Below are positions 32,786 to 44,990 of a DNA stretch of 64,000 nt, piece by piece (the first letter of the stretch is position 1; each line of letters begins with the position of its first letter). This DNA is from Beverwykella pulmonaria (taxonomy: Eukaryota; Ascomycota; Dothideomycetes; Pleosporales; Melanommataceae). Position numbers and translations under genes: made by a program. The DNA is taken from the NCBI GenBank assembly GCA_001599595.1, contig BCHH01000006.1, positions 2,092,319-2,156,318 of the forward strand, given 5' to 3'. Below the pieces are notes generated by a model. The model was not told the DNA's origin. It made no database searches and was given only the letters and a program-made list of their open reading frames with translations.

Positions 32786-33772
32786 ATGGACTCCTTCAGT
32801 GCCTCTGCCTGTGCGATCTCTGCCGTATTGCTGTCGTGTAGCTTCATGAGCGCTATGGTCTCTACTGTCTACGACATGCGAAAAGCAAGCCGCGAAATGC
32901 TCGATCTACAGCATGAGTTAGAGAACGTAAAAAAAGTCTTAGAATCAATACAAGGGATCGTGGGAAACGGACATAGGAAGCTTGGTTATGTGGGAGAACT
33001 ATCGGAAAGCTGCGAGGAGATTTCACAAATATGTGGAAACTTCTTCGTGGGGTCCCAACTGTTTCACCCCAAAATACTACAACCCACAACGGTAGACCAA
33101 AATTTCCTGTACTAGACCCCTAAAATTAACACTAACTATGGAAAGGACAACAAATACCGATCTTTTACCGATACTCTCCTCCGGACTCTCGAAGAGCTGC
33201 GCCAAAGTCGGAAGAATGAAAGGACGGACACGAGAGATCTTCTAGAGACTTGTGGAAAGATAGTTGGGTCTTGTCAACGGGATGCATCAAGACATCCTCC
33301 CGTACTGTGGAAGCTACAAATATGGATTATCGTAGGGCCTTGATTCAATACTTGTCGCAGCGGCAATACTCACTGATACTAGGATCTTGGTGATCGGGCA
33401 TTGTACTTCATGGGAATACGGCTCCCTCCATCGTGGCACCCATCATCTCCATTCATACTACTTGCAACCTGGTTAATACTTGCACTTGCGATCACAGCAT
33501 ATCTCGAGAGGCATCCCATGTGTCGGAATCGGAATGTCTTCCCGGCTGGAAGTGCATTTGTCGCACTTGTTCTCGGTGTAGTAGAGGGCTCAAGCGTGAG
33601 AAGCATTATTTTGACCAACCTCCCGTGGTGTCTTACCATGGCACTTGTGTTGGGAACCCTGATGAATATCATCGTGCACCGCATAGGCGGTACACATTGT
33701 CCTGAGTGGCCTCAACTCGACATGTTCGTGAGAAGGCAAGACGAAAGTGATGTCGAGAAGCGGAGCTCGTAG
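32786..33772 (+). CDS. HeLo-like/fungal_N domain protein with C-terminal membrane segments
   Basis: Exons 32786-33091, 33146-33331 and 33383-33772, introns 54 and 51 nt, all phase 0, give 293 residues. The N-terminus (MDSFSASACAISAVLLSCSF, then a coiled coil DLQHELENVKKVLESIQGI) has the layout of the fungal N-terminal domains found on STAND/NLR and heterokaryon-incompatibility proteins (HeLo-like, fungal_N). Helical charged sequence (TLLRTLEELRQSRKNE) follows, and then at least two membrane helices, FILLATWLILALAITAYL and CLTMALVLGTLMNIIV. No NACHT or repeat domain follows. The HeLo link rests on pattern, not on a search, so the role is open. Confidence 0.6.
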
Positions 33773-36700
33773 GACCTGGTGAGTTTCTTGATTGTTTCGA
33801 AAAGAGGTCGTACCCGGTGAAGGATATGTGGGGGTGAATCGAACGACAATGCGAGGGCTTCTCGTGACGCTATTGCGTCATCGATTAGCCCTCGACAAAC
33901 AACAAGAACGAGAGTTGAATGCTGTAGCAGTCTCTCGTACGAATACCCCAAAGGCAATCGGTAACCATGGCCGGATGCCATTCAGTGACATTGATACAGC
34001 CTCCGAGAGCGCAATTTGTCCTGTACGTGGACTCGGTCGTTAGTTGCTAATACTTATTTCAGAAGCGGCCGAGCGGGCTACCCACCAAAATAAATCAATA
34101 CGTCAGTCTTCAACTACAATGACTCAATAATGCGACGCGCAACCAATCCAAAAGATGGCAGGATATGCCTAGCTGCCTCAGCTATTAATCAACATCAATT
34201 TCAAGGCAAGCGACATGCTGCAACGCCAACGCTGCTCTGACTTGATCCCTCCTAGAAAAGAACGTAGTCGCCAAATGATCATTTTCCCCATCAGAAATCC
34301 CTTACATTTTTGTATTTGTGACGGACAGCTGAGAGAGCATAGAGCTGAAAGCGGGTTGTATTGCAAGTGACTAGGTGCCGAGCAGAAGTGGCCTGGCTGG
34401 ATGTTTTATACACGGTGCCGCGCGTTAAGGCCTAAGCGCCGGATAAGTGAGACCATGTGACGAGGTCGTCACAGTATTGTAGGTTTGGGCGCAGCGTGAT
34501 AGCAAGCGCTTTAACCGCTCGGCGAATAGGCTCAGGAATAGTAGCAAGTAGATGATACAGCAAGTGAACAGGTATTCGGCCGAAGTTGAATCCTAATATG
34601 CAAAAATGGGCAGATGTATAGACTTTAAAACTAGTACATATATTGAAATTGGCAGCGTCGAATAGAACAACTTTGAATACAGCACAAACAGGGCTTATTC
34701 TAGGGAAAGGCTGAGGTTGGGCTATCCTTCGACGTGCGAGGGCCTGTCAGCTGCACCATAGCAACAAGACTGTAACGCTGGGATATTCTTGTCAGCACTT
34801 GCAGAAGCAGGAAGTGTTTTTAGTTTCTTAAAAATAGTTAGCAGAGCGTAAACACCTACTTATAGATCCTTCGCAAGGCAGGAAACGCAATGTGACGGAA
34901 CTGCTTCCTGATCAGCTCCCTGACCAGCTCTATTACATAGTTACGCAAGGGTTTAGCACCATGTAATAGCGCAGCGCATCAGACAGCTTTCCTAGTTTCT
35001 GTTCTAAGAGGTTGTGGGTCCTTAGTGAGAGCCATGACTACTGCAAACACAGAAGATTGACAAGCCAACATGACGAAGCACTGTGCCTCTTAAAATTCTA
35101 CCGCAAGAGACTTCAACACAGCCTCTTGCTGTACAAGCTGTGACTCAAAAGAAGGGGTCATTTGAGAGGCTATCTTTGAGCAAAATCCTAGGAATGCAAT
35201 GAGCCGCAAGGCTATAATATGAATATGCCGATACAGGATTGCATAACGTAGGACACAATTACCTAGAGCAAGACAACACACTGTGCTTAGTCATTGATAG
35301 ATTCTTGCTCACGCCTATTCCGCAAATGTTTGGATTGACTTTATTATTAACATTCTTGCAAAGTCACTGATTAGTGTCTCTATATACTTCAGAGTTGAGG
35401 TTACCAAAACTGAAGTTGAGAGAGACTCCATGATACGGACAACTACTACACTTTGGTCCGCATAACTGCAATACCGGCACATGCAATCATCTAAGATTTC
35501 CGAGCCAGGATTCCCTAGCGTAATATTTAGGTCGACCTGCCACATACACACGCCTATCTCACCCATGCAAGTAGGAAGGATATATAATTAAAAGGCTGAA
35601 ACAGGACTAAGAAACTGCTGTAGACAGGCGGCAGTGGAGAAATTGGTACCACAAATGTCCATGACGGCGAAGGGAGAAACAATGGAAGCCAGTAGGTAAA
35701 TTGAAAGTAGAGGAGTGATTAGATTGCGAAACTTGTATTGAAAGGGGTATTTATCTGCCTTCAAGAATTAGCCTGCAAAATAAGCTACAAGGTATGATCC
35801 CCTTGCAGGGCCTTGAGACTATCACAACGAGTAGCTTCTACTTCTACTATGTCAACAAAATCCCTATTCACCAAAAAAGCCTATGGTACTTTGTATTTGT
35901 AGCATCTTAGGGTGTGCACATGTATAGATATCTTATTTATACTATTCTCAATATGCTTAATAGCTACGTCTTATCTTGTGCAGCTCTTCTTACCTATAAA
36001 TTACAATAGTATAACGAGATTCCCGCAGAGTATGCTTTCGTGTCATAAGCAATCTTTCTTCACCACAGCGCCACTATTGCTTTCTTTTGCTAGATAAATT
36101 TATTAAGATAAGAAAATAGACCATTAAATTATATAATAGTGCTGGCAAGTCATCATTAATAACATACGTAGTGTTGCAGGCAAATTCGCCAGTACATGCT
36201 CTTGCAGCTTTCAACTTTTTGGGCCATACGAGACCTGTCACGCAGTTATTACATGTAGCAAATGTGCGCCGCCCTTTGTGATCGAAACTTTCCCAGCCTG
36301 CGACTCTACGACACCCACAACTCTCGGCGCATGGCAGCTGCCAGAAGACGGGCGGCTACAAATACAGGCTACGAGGATGAGCGTCGTCGCCAGGCTGATA
36401 GACTCTTATGAGCCTTGCTACAGGACCGCCCTCCCTCCTTTATTCCCTCGTAGTAACCGCAAATGCCACGCCAACTGCACCGCGAAGACTACACGGCAGA
36501 GTGGGTTGTGCATGCTCCCAGTCGAGCTGCAGGAGACGGACGCTAAGCCTGAGACGATTTTAGCGTGGCGATAGGAGAAGGTTTGGTTGTGCGAGTGGGG
36601 TCGGGATGGTTTGTACAGGCACTGGAGCTTGTATACGGATGTATTATGCGTATGGAGTCTTCGAAGCGTTTTCCTACTGTACCCCTTCGCACAAAACTTG

Positions 36701-37097
36701 TCTGCAGTCTTTAAATGTAAAATTTATTTCTCGTCTGAGTGGGTGTAGCATTAGATGAGCCCGTGCGTCGCATGAGAAAACCGTGTGATAAGCTATCAAA
36801 GGCCGCGTAAGCAAGCAGGGGGATTGAGCTGCTAAATCCATAATAGGAATAAATCCCAGATCTATACGCGTACGTATTCTAAATCTAGGCATCTAAAAAT
36901 TCAGTGTATTTAAGTGGACATCACCATTCGCTGATTATGTCCGTTGTTTTATTACACGACTGCACTTGGCTGCTTAAAATGACTTCAAGACGTATTGCAT
37001 TAAAGCTCATCTCTTCTCTCTTCTTACCTCGAGCATCCAATATCTCTTCGCACTACAACTCTCAACTTTAACTATACGCGAACTAATACAAGTGAAC
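33773..37097. other. Long AT-rich stretch without a supported gene
   Basis: Over 3 kb, clearly AT-richer than the housekeeping block, with dense stops in all frames. A short GC-richer patch at 36270-36570 can be read in more than one frame but has no motif or splice support. No transposon motif, tRNA or terminal repeat was recognised. It may be decayed repeat DNA. Confidence 0.45.
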
Positions 37098-38573
37098 ATG
37101 ACGAACAGCACGGATATTCCTCTACTTAGTGAAGAAGAAGTTCAAGAGCTCGGTCACTTCACTTCCAATTCGCAACATAGCCGGCAGCTTGCGAAAAGGC
37201 TGCGGCATGTGGTAAATTTCCCATGCAACCACTCCTGAAAGTGAACTAGTGTTTTAACGTTTCCATTAGTGTCGAATACCAAGATTTTGCACCTTCCTAC
37301 CCACGAGACTGGCGCTATGTATTCTATTACTTGTGACTGGTGCAGTATTGCATTTGTAAGTCTAGACTTATTTGGTTGTGTGGTGATGGCAGGTTCCAAA
37401 ATATGAACAACACTGAACCATTTTCTCTCTTTCCTAAATTTCCTTTCTCTTTCTCAACGTTATCCGATTCTTCACTTCGTATTACAATATTATAATTTAA
37501 TGTTATTGACCATATTTTGATACTTTACTGATTTGGATAGGGTCTACGATATATTATCCCAAAATTCTCGTCTGGACTCCTTCGAAATTGCTCTGGCTCC
37601 GTTTAGGCAACACAGCTCTATCTCACCTTCCTCTCCGCTCTACCCTCAAGAATTTTTTAAAAGTGTCCTCCCTATTGCCTGTCATTCACATAACGATTAT
37701 TGGCGGAGCATACCATTGTATGCGGCGTTAGGTTCCGGCTGTATCAGCGTGGAAGCCGATATTTGGCTTAGGGGTGAGCAGCTACTTGTTGGACATAATT
37801 CCTGGACCCTGAATGATGAGTCCACCATCGAAAGGATGTATGTTAACCCCTTGGTTGAGATTCTTGATGTTATAAACAGTAATTATGGGGCGAAAAATAC
37901 GGATGGTAGCTACCCGCACGGAGTATTTTACATGGATCCAAATCAGACTCTGACCTTGCTTATCGACTTCAAGTCTGACGGCATGGAAATGTGGCCATAC
38001 ATTAAGAAAGCTCTAAATCCTCTGAGCTCCAGGGACTTGCTTAGTCACTGGAATGGTACACATCGCATCCTACGTCCAATCACCGTGGTCGCCTCCGGAA
38101 ACGCACCTTTTCATCTCATAAATGCAAGTTCTGATTACCGCTACGTCTTTTTTGACGCTCCCCTCGAAGATCTAGTAGACCCACAAGATCCCTCGAGTTC
38201 AGAACCGATACCGGGAGGTTTCCAAGGCCCGTTCAGTTCTCGGCAACTAGCTTACAAATACAATCCGTCAAATTCGCATTTTGCCTCCGTCAGTTTTGGT
38301 AAAGCAATCGGCTCTCTTAAGAACAGGAGGCTGTCGGCCGCGCAAGCGACGATACTACGCGGCCAGATTCAGAACGCAATTCGGAGAGGCTTGATTCCAC
38401 GATACTGGGGTACCCCAAGATGGCCGCGCGGGCTGAGAGACGCAATTTGGGCGCTTCTTATTAAAGAAGAGATTGGCTTGTTAAATGTGGACGATTTACG
38501 AGCAGCCAGGAAAGGAAACTGGGGCATATGGCTTCGTGACGATGGTAGACAGAAGCACCTATTACTCTCCTAA
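37098..38573 (+). CDS. AIM6: AIM6-like membrane-anchored PI-PLC/GDPD-type phosphodiesterase
   Basis: Exons 37098-37211, 37270-37355 and 37541-38573 join to 410 residues; introns are 58 and 185 nt. The short first exons supply a cytosolic N-terminus (MTNSTDIPLLSEEEVQEL) and one membrane helix (LALCILLLVTGAVLHL), so the catalytic part should face a lumen or the outside. The TIM-barrel motifs follow: IACHSHNDYWRSIPLYAAL (catalytic His pair), ISVEADIWL, LLVGHN, LLIDFKS and ITVVASGNAP. The layout matches the fungal family of yeast Aim6 (altered inheritance of mitochondria), PI-PLC-like phosphodiesterases of unproven substrate. The first two exons are needed for a full-length protein. Confidence 0.9.
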
Positions 38574-39972
38574 TTTTTGACCTATAAATATCCTACGGCG
38601 AAGATGAAGAGCTGAGGTAACAGTCTAATCCTATTTAAACTATGCATTTATACTCCGCCGAAAATACTTCATAAGAATCGCGACCTGGGTAGTGCAACAC
38701 TTTGAGAAACAGGGTCCATTCATTCGATCACTCCTGTTTGTTAGGCCACCTCGTACAGACCGATAGGTAGTACATGAGTCTGGGCATTGTGTATGTATAG
38801 CCGCATGAGTAGAGTAGTTGCAACTAACAAGTTACCTGAATCTCATCAAAAACGACTGAGTCCTGTCTTCTAAATCTCCTCGGCTTCAATATTACGATAC
38901 CGAGCTTGCGACGGCTCTGAAAGTCACTGGAGGCCCCTTGATCTACGAACTGAACGTTGCTGGCTGACACCTTACGAGAAATATACATATCTTGTCCTCA
39001 AGTTTCCACAAACCGGCTGTCTATGGTCACGTGACGGGACATATATTCTTGTCTTACGATCCCTGTCTCTGCTTAAGGATTCGTCTCAAAATACACTATT
39101 TTCTGCTATCTTAGTGTCTCAGCCCTCCAACCTAGAGTGCTCTCACACTATGTCAGAGCTATACTGTCGGAGGGCCTGTTTGCACGGGTAGGCCTGTTTG
39201 ATTGGCTACTCCTGTTTGATTGGCTACTCCTATTTGCTAGGCTACTTCCTATACGCCGACAGATAGCGGAGGCTAGGATATATAGAATTCTTAGGGTAGT
39301 AGATGTAATCAACAAGCTGCTCGCAAATCATCACTTACGTCTCTTCTCCTCGTCTATACATAATACCGGTACAATACACGCTCTTATTTGTTGCGGTGAG
39401 ACGAAGTTGATAGATAGATTGATGTTGGTTATATATTGGTTCTACAGAGGAGCTACCGAAGAAATATCTATAGTCTTACCAATTATGCTAGGAGCCTGCC
39501 AAGATAGTGAACGCGAACATAGAGGTGACTCATCATGTGACCCACGGGCCGACAATATTGATATTGAGATACCTGCTACCTAGTGGACTTCCTGCTTACA
39601 TAAAATAAGCAAATCCAAAGCCGCCAGCGTTCGCATTCGAAAACGAGCATTGCACAGATTCAAATGTGTCGCACTAAAAAAGAGATCGAATAAGTCAATC
39701 TAAACTACTTATTGGAAACAATAGGAACCAGATGTAACTGATTATATTTTCAGTAACTTTAGACTCGCCCAATTTCCGATTCCTCAAGTAGAAGATTCTC
39801 CAACTTGCTTGCCGTGGTGTTCGACCTATTGACCCTACTGCTCACCCTGTTGACCTTGCTGCTCACCCTGTTGACCTTGCTGCTCACCCTGTTGACCTTG
39901 TTGGTTACCCTGTTGACCTTGTTGGTTTCCTTGTTGGTTTCCCTGTTGACCTTGTTGGTCTCCCTGTTGACC
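38574..39972. other. AT-rich spacer, possible decayed retroelement
   Basis: A frame at 39137-39583 starts with GTG and contains a tandem 18-bp duplication (tgtttgattggctactcc, about 39197-39232). A CACGTG site near 39029 and the sequence tgtcggagggcctgttt near 39164 recall fungal LTR starts, but no matching end or second copy was found. From about 39830 the DNA is the post-stop continuation of the QQG-repeat gene. Confidence 0.35.
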
Positions 39973-40878
39973 TTACTGCTCGGCTTGCTGGCCTTGTTGG
40001 TTGACCTGGTCACACTGTTCCCCNNNNNNNNNNNNNNNNNNNNNNNNNNNNNNNNNNNNNNNNNNNNNNNNNNNNNNNNNNNNNNNNNNNNNNNNNNNNN
40101 NNNNNNNNNNNNNNNNNNNNNNNNNNNNNNNNNNNNNNNNNNNNNNNNNNNNNNNNNNNNNNNNNNNNNNNNNNNNNNNNNNNNNNNNNNNNNNNNNNNN
40201 NNNNNNNNNNNNNNNNNNNNNNNNNNNNNNNNNNNNNNNNNNNNNNNNNNNNNNNNNNNNNNNNNNNNNNNNNNNNNNNNNNNNNNNNNNNNNNNNNNNN
40301 NNNNNNNNNNNNNNNNNNNNNNNNNNNNNNNNNNNNNNTTGGTACTATTGCCTTTATTCCCTCCGGCTTGTTGACCTTGCTGGTTATCCTGTTGACCTTG
40401 CTGTTCGCCCTGTTGACCTTGCTGTTCGCCCTGTTGACCTTGCTGGTTACCTTGTTGACCTTGCTGGCCACCCTGTTGATCTTGCTGGTCACCCTGTTGA
40501 CCTTGCTGGTCATCCTGTTGACCTTGCTGGTTTCCATTGGTGTTGGCAATATTGGCTTTATTCTCTCCGCCTAGGTCGAGGCTACCGACTTCGGTTCGTC
40601 GCATGGCAAGTAACGCGTCATTTGCACGTACTGAATAAGACCCCTTCAATTACATGTTAGACTTATATTATGAAATAACAAGGATGCATTGTCCACACAT
40701 TATGAAACTCGTTTGGGGAGTTATGATGGAATGCTCAAGATTTGAAGGAGCAGGTGGCAAAGAGGAGGACCGCGAAAGAATGAACCACACTTACAATCCG
40801 TCTACGATGAGGAGACTCGCATCCACCGGTTTTAAACAAAATCAACGAGACGATAATAAGGGCGGTAGAAACCTTCAT
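39973..40878 (-). CDS. Secreted Gln/Gly-rich tandem-repeat protein (interrupted by an assembly gap)
   Basis: Exon 1 (40878-40795) encodes a clear signal peptide, MKVSTALIIVSLILFKTGGC, and ends at GTAAGT. After a 151-nt intron with a gtctaacatg branch site, exon 2 starts at 40643 and gives GSYSVRANDALLAMRR, then tandem NQQGQQ/GEQQGQQ units into 315 N. Beyond the gap the same repeats continue to a TAA at 39973-39975. The repeat goes on in the same frame past this stop, with two further TAGs, so the protein was once longer. The two sides of the gap differ in frame, so its size is wrong. Secreted Q/G-rich repeat proteins in fungi are often surface or matrix proteins; no function can be assigned. 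Confidence 0.65.
40024..40338. other. Assembly gap (315 N) inside QQGQQ repeats
   Basis: A run of 315 N flanked on both sides by the same Gln/Gly repeat. The coding frame does not match across 315 bases, so the length is an estimate or the repeat was collapsed. Confidence 0.95.
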
Positions 40879-43095
40879 GATATGAGGTAGATGTAACAAT
40901 GTAGTTGATTGTAGGCGTCAAGACTGGTGAATGGAAGAGAAGAATGGTTTAGAAATTTGAAGCGCCAGGCTATACGGAAGAGAAGAAATAGTATGATTTG
41001 GAAGTCTCAAGCTTTTGTAGAGTAGAGTTAGATTTGAGATTATAGAGATATCCTCCGCCTGCTCTTTAAACTATTGCTTCTCTGTAGTGTAACTTCTCGT
41101 GTAGAATAGGCATAAAAATTTCTGTCTGCGATGGCTGTAACGAAATGGAGATCACACCCTTGGCGTTGCAGATTAATCATTCTTAAGGTGAGCCAAAACA
41201 TCCTGCCCGCAGTGGCTGTAATGAAATGGAGATCACACAAGTACGTGAGAATGGTGTTAGTGTATTCGAGTAGAGTGTGATTCTTGATGTTGCAGATTGA
41301 TTATTCTCAAGGTAAGGCGACAAAAGGAAGTATTGAATAAGGCTTTGAAACGGCGGCCTGTTTGACTTTGATACTGTAGTGCCTTTTTGTGAACAGAATG
41401 ATAGCGTGAGTCTGTGCGCTTCCACACAAATCGACCCTTTTCCATACAAATTTCGTCCGTGCGGTGGTGGAAGCTATCATTCTGTCCATGAGAATGACCT
41501 GTATGATGGTATTCCTAAATGCATGATATTCCAGTGGGCATGTAGAAGTAGGGGATATCAAAATCTAACTTATAAACTCTTTGTGAATCAATATCATCCT
41601 TTTCTTTATTTTGTTTCATTCTTGTGAGCTATCTCGCTAATTAAATGGTGATGGAGGGTGGATTTAGGCTCATGAACAACAGAAGAGTGATTGTTAATCT
41701 AGATGGATAAGTGATCATGCGAGACCGAAGAGGCGGGGATTTCTGGATTATCCTGGGCCTCGCGTTTTTGATGTGGCAAGACCAACGCACCTAAAGCCCT
41801 CACTACAAGCGTTATTCTATAATCATTCTGTTGGTCGGCGATAATCAGGATCGTAGTGCCGAACTTAGTTCACATGTGGGATAGTGCATATGGAACATGT
41901 GGCTACGAAAAAAGGAATAGTCCCATGAGATGAAGTCATCAGGAGATAGTGAAGCCTGTCTAATTGATCTTCTATAAATAGAGCCCTACTCGAAGAATGT
42001 AGTTGCTCTGGCCTTATCTGTTCTGTCGATTAAAGTTTGGAATCCACCGCACCATTATAAAACGTCAATAGTGAAACGTCTCAGATAACCCTTGTCTAAT
42101 TCCTATACCGTATCTTCTGATAGGTACAGTCAAAAAGATCGTCTGAAAACGATGATACGAGTGACGGGTAGTTCTGCATCCGATGATGCCTAGCATTGGC
42201 GCTGTTTGCGAGCACCCGGAGTGGTAGGGAAGCTAGCTCCGGAGGTGAGGCAGCTAAAAGTTTGCCTGCTCGTTCCTGCTAAGCTATTGTACGAGAGTAA
42301 AGGGGAGGATACTAGCGAGCAGATAATTCATTCAAGAAGAAGATACGCTCAGCCCACTTGAGAGAATACAGGATTGGATATCCGAACCATGGGCTGATCG
42401 AATCGGACTTAACACTTCAGTTCGTGGGGTCGGCTCTGTCCTACCCGAGAGGATGCGACACAGATAAGGCTTAGTGTTGGGCTTCAGGTTCCGATTCTAT
42501 TTTACCTGAAAAGATGCGATACGATGCGATACGATGCGATACGAGTGAGCGACTCGTATACGGATTGGACTTGGTGCAAGCGTCAGTAGGCTCTATCCTG
42601 ATTGGGATAGAAAATTAGGAGAGATTTGTAATCCTCTTGTTAATGTAACTACTCTACATGTAAGCAGAGTGAGGTAGCAAAAGATGTAGATACATGAATA
42701 GTAGAAATAGATTTTCAAGAAGGGAGTCTTTAAGAGTCTGAAAAATACAGCACTAGGTCAAAAGTTTGCACGCTAAGCGAAATTGCACTGCATCACCATA
42801 TTCTTAGAAAGTGAATAAAAAGCTACACAACCCATAGTAAATTGAGATATTTTATCCAGAGCCATCAATTGATTTAATAATTCGTATGCCAGCCTCTCGC
42901 GAGAGCTGGCATGCTCATGATGAGTCGCTTGATCAGCCTCCCAGGTACAGTCGGACCGCAAAAGTATTTGTGCATCCGAAAATCGCCGAAAATCATTCAA
43001 ATTTATTGAGTATCGCAATTGAATATAATGTGCTATACATATCTAATTTATATACAGTTTTTTGGTGTTTTAGATGCTTGTAGGAACCCTTAAGC
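40879..43095. other. AT-rich region with local repeats
   Basis: No supported gene. An imperfect duplication with copies starting near 41125 and 41203 shares tggctgtaaygaaatggaga and a following ttgcagattrat segment. A short tandem array gatgcgatac (about four units) lies at 42507-42545. The last part, next to 43096, is the 3' flank of the Tc1 relic. Confidence 0.45.
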
Positions 43096-44136
43096 TTAGT
43101 ATTTGGTTTGGTAGCCCTTAGCCTTCCGCACGGCCGCCAAACGCCTGGGCATAGACCATATGAGGTTGCGGATCAGTGAATTGGGTATCTTCCTCCAGGC
43201 CTCCCTTAAAGCCGCATGCAGAGCGTCCCATGCCTCCTGTGAGTCGCCCATACTGTCAAGCTTAGGGTGGAGTTTGTGTACAAGCTTTTCCAGCGCCCAC
43301 CAAAGGTGCTCAATTGGGTTAAGGTCGGGGGAGTAGGGGGGCCATTCAAGCGTCTAGATCCCATGCGTCTCAAGGAAGTTGATTACCCTTTTAGACGTGT
43401 GTATAGGTGCGTTGTCCTGCATAAAGATGTGGTCAGGCTGGTAATGAGGCAGTAAACCTTTCTTGAGTGTCTTAATATATGACTGGCCAGAGTAGCCCTT
43501 ATTAGGAGCGTTGGGGTCCCTCTGCATGATGACTAATTCACTCCTTCCTACTCTCCCATTTGGAGACACCCATATACACCCCCACACCATCTGCCGTATA
43601 TTCTTCCCTGTGGCCTTCTCAGTAATTATCTTAGGGTCATATTTCTTATGCGGATACCTAAAGGCCCACTCAGCCTGCTTGCCAGAACCTTGTTCAATAG
43701 AGCACTCATCTAAGAACTTAACAACCCTCCTACGCTAGTTGAAATTGCGATACTCTCTGTTGAACTTAAGGCGTAGAATTGCACTAGCGCGATTAATCTT
43801 AGGCCTGTTTGCGCATCAGTGGTTGGTAAGGCCTTGTTTCTTGAGCGCGCGATATATAGTGTCCTTGGAAGGTGGGTGGTGACGAGAAAGGAGGCCAGCC
43901 TCTTCCATAAGCTTTCTATACTCCATCTTTGGATATTTTCGTACTAAACGAACAAGCGCTCGAGTCTCCCGACGATTAATTATAGCCGGACGGCCAGCTC
44001 TGGGTAATGACTCCAAAGTTGCGTGGGTTTTCCACCTCTTAATTGTGTTGGCGATCGTGTTGCGGTGGCACCCATATTCGTCCGCCAGCACTGACTGCTT
44101 TACCCCCTCCTCCCATTTTGATATTGTTGGTCTCAC
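43096..44136 (-). pseudogene. Tc1/mariner transposase, full length but with three nonsense codons
   Basis: One continuous frame of 347 codons, the normal Tc1 size, carries the whole protein: N-terminal helix-turn-helix regions (GCHRNTIANTIKRWKTH, SKDTIYRALKKQGL), FLDECSIEQGSG with the first catalytic Asp, the DDE core MQDNAPIHTSKRVINFLE and WPPYSPDLNPIEHLWW, and a C-terminus ending RKAKGYQTKY. Three in-frame stops break it: TGA at 43816-43818, TAG at 43735-43737 (a conserved Trp position before RRR) and TAG at 43354-43356 (before TLEWPPYSPD, usually Gln). There are no indels. All three fit single C-to-T or G-to-A changes, as expected from RIP. Confidence 0.9.
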
Positions 44137-44345
44137 AGGGCTATTGCAATAGCAATGGGGTTCTCAAAAGGGGGTAATAAATCGTTGTGTCTGTCTATCT
44201 TGAAGCGGTGCAGCAGAGGGAATACCATCCACCTCACCGCCGCGTGCACTAGCCTAGTATGGCTAGTGCCCCACGTGTCCACACGTGATTTGTACATCCC
44301 ACGTGATTTACACGTGATCTACACATCAACACGTGATTCCCACGT
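44134..44345. repeat. Dispersed repeat, family 3 (copy 1), with a CACGTGAT array
   Basis: Starts cacagggctattgcaatagc next to the Tc1 transposase N-terminus and continues ttgaagcggtgcagcagagg, a gcactagcc...ggctagtgc arm pair, then five CACGTG boxes and a tatatactcc site. The reverse of the same order occurs at 56093-56325. It is probably the 5' terminal region of the Tc1-like element. Confidence 0.85.
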
Positions 44346-44538
44346 TCTATATACTCCCAACAGATATAATAGAACTGCGCGCCTCAGATGAAAGCTCTTC
44401 CTTTTGCGCGCGATTTCCACTAATTTCTGTCCCAAAGGAGCGTTTTTTGGCCATTTTATATGTGGTTGAAAGTAAGGTGTTGGATTGTCGCGACGCGTTT
44501 TGGTGTGGTAAGCGAGGACGTGCACAAATACTTTTGCG

Positions 44539-44990
44539 CTAGTACTGTATTATTGCACACCAACATTTCTTTAAGGCCTCACAAAATTGACCCCACTCCT
44601 CTTTAGCCCAGCTGAAGTTATTGAATCCAGGGTAGCGCTTAAATATAAGCTTTTTAAGGTGCCACCACATGTGCTCAATAGGGTTGAGGTCTGGTGAGTA
44701 GGGTGGCCAGTTGATAGTCGTGATTGAGTGATCGGCCATGAAGGCGTGCGTTGCGGCAGCCTTATGTATACGCGCATTACCCTGCTGGAACAGCTACCCT
44801 TGATGATAGTGAGGGATAAAGCCTTAACGTAGAGCCTTGATGTACAGTAGCTGTTGTGTGGAGCATTAGGATCGCGTTCTATAATAATAAGAGTACTCCT
44901 TTAAGGACGCCCTCTTTCATTAAGCCATATACCGGTAGCTCCCCATATCATCTGCATTGGCAGCTGAAACGTTAAGAGCTCAGTAATTAT
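44539..44990 (-). pseudogene. Second, degenerate Tc1-like transposase relic
   Basis: Reading leftwards, pieces in different frames recall Tc1: IIIERDPNAPHNSY, LFQQGNARIHKAAATHAFMA and INWPPYSPDLNPIEHMWWHL, with stops and frameshifts between them. The sequence differs clearly from the neighbouring copy at 43096-44136, so it is another subfamily. It lies beyond the family 3 repeat. No terminal repeats were found. Confidence 0.8.

Noticed and set aside
33773..37097. tRNA or other RNA genes in the AT-rich gap
   Set aside because: I looked for T-loop (GTTCGAATC-type) and matching acceptor stems here and elsewhere in the window and found none that pair convincingly.
39137..39583. 148-codon plus-strand frame
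   Set aside because: Starts with GTG, includes a tandem duplication, and shows no domain, splice site or signal peptide.
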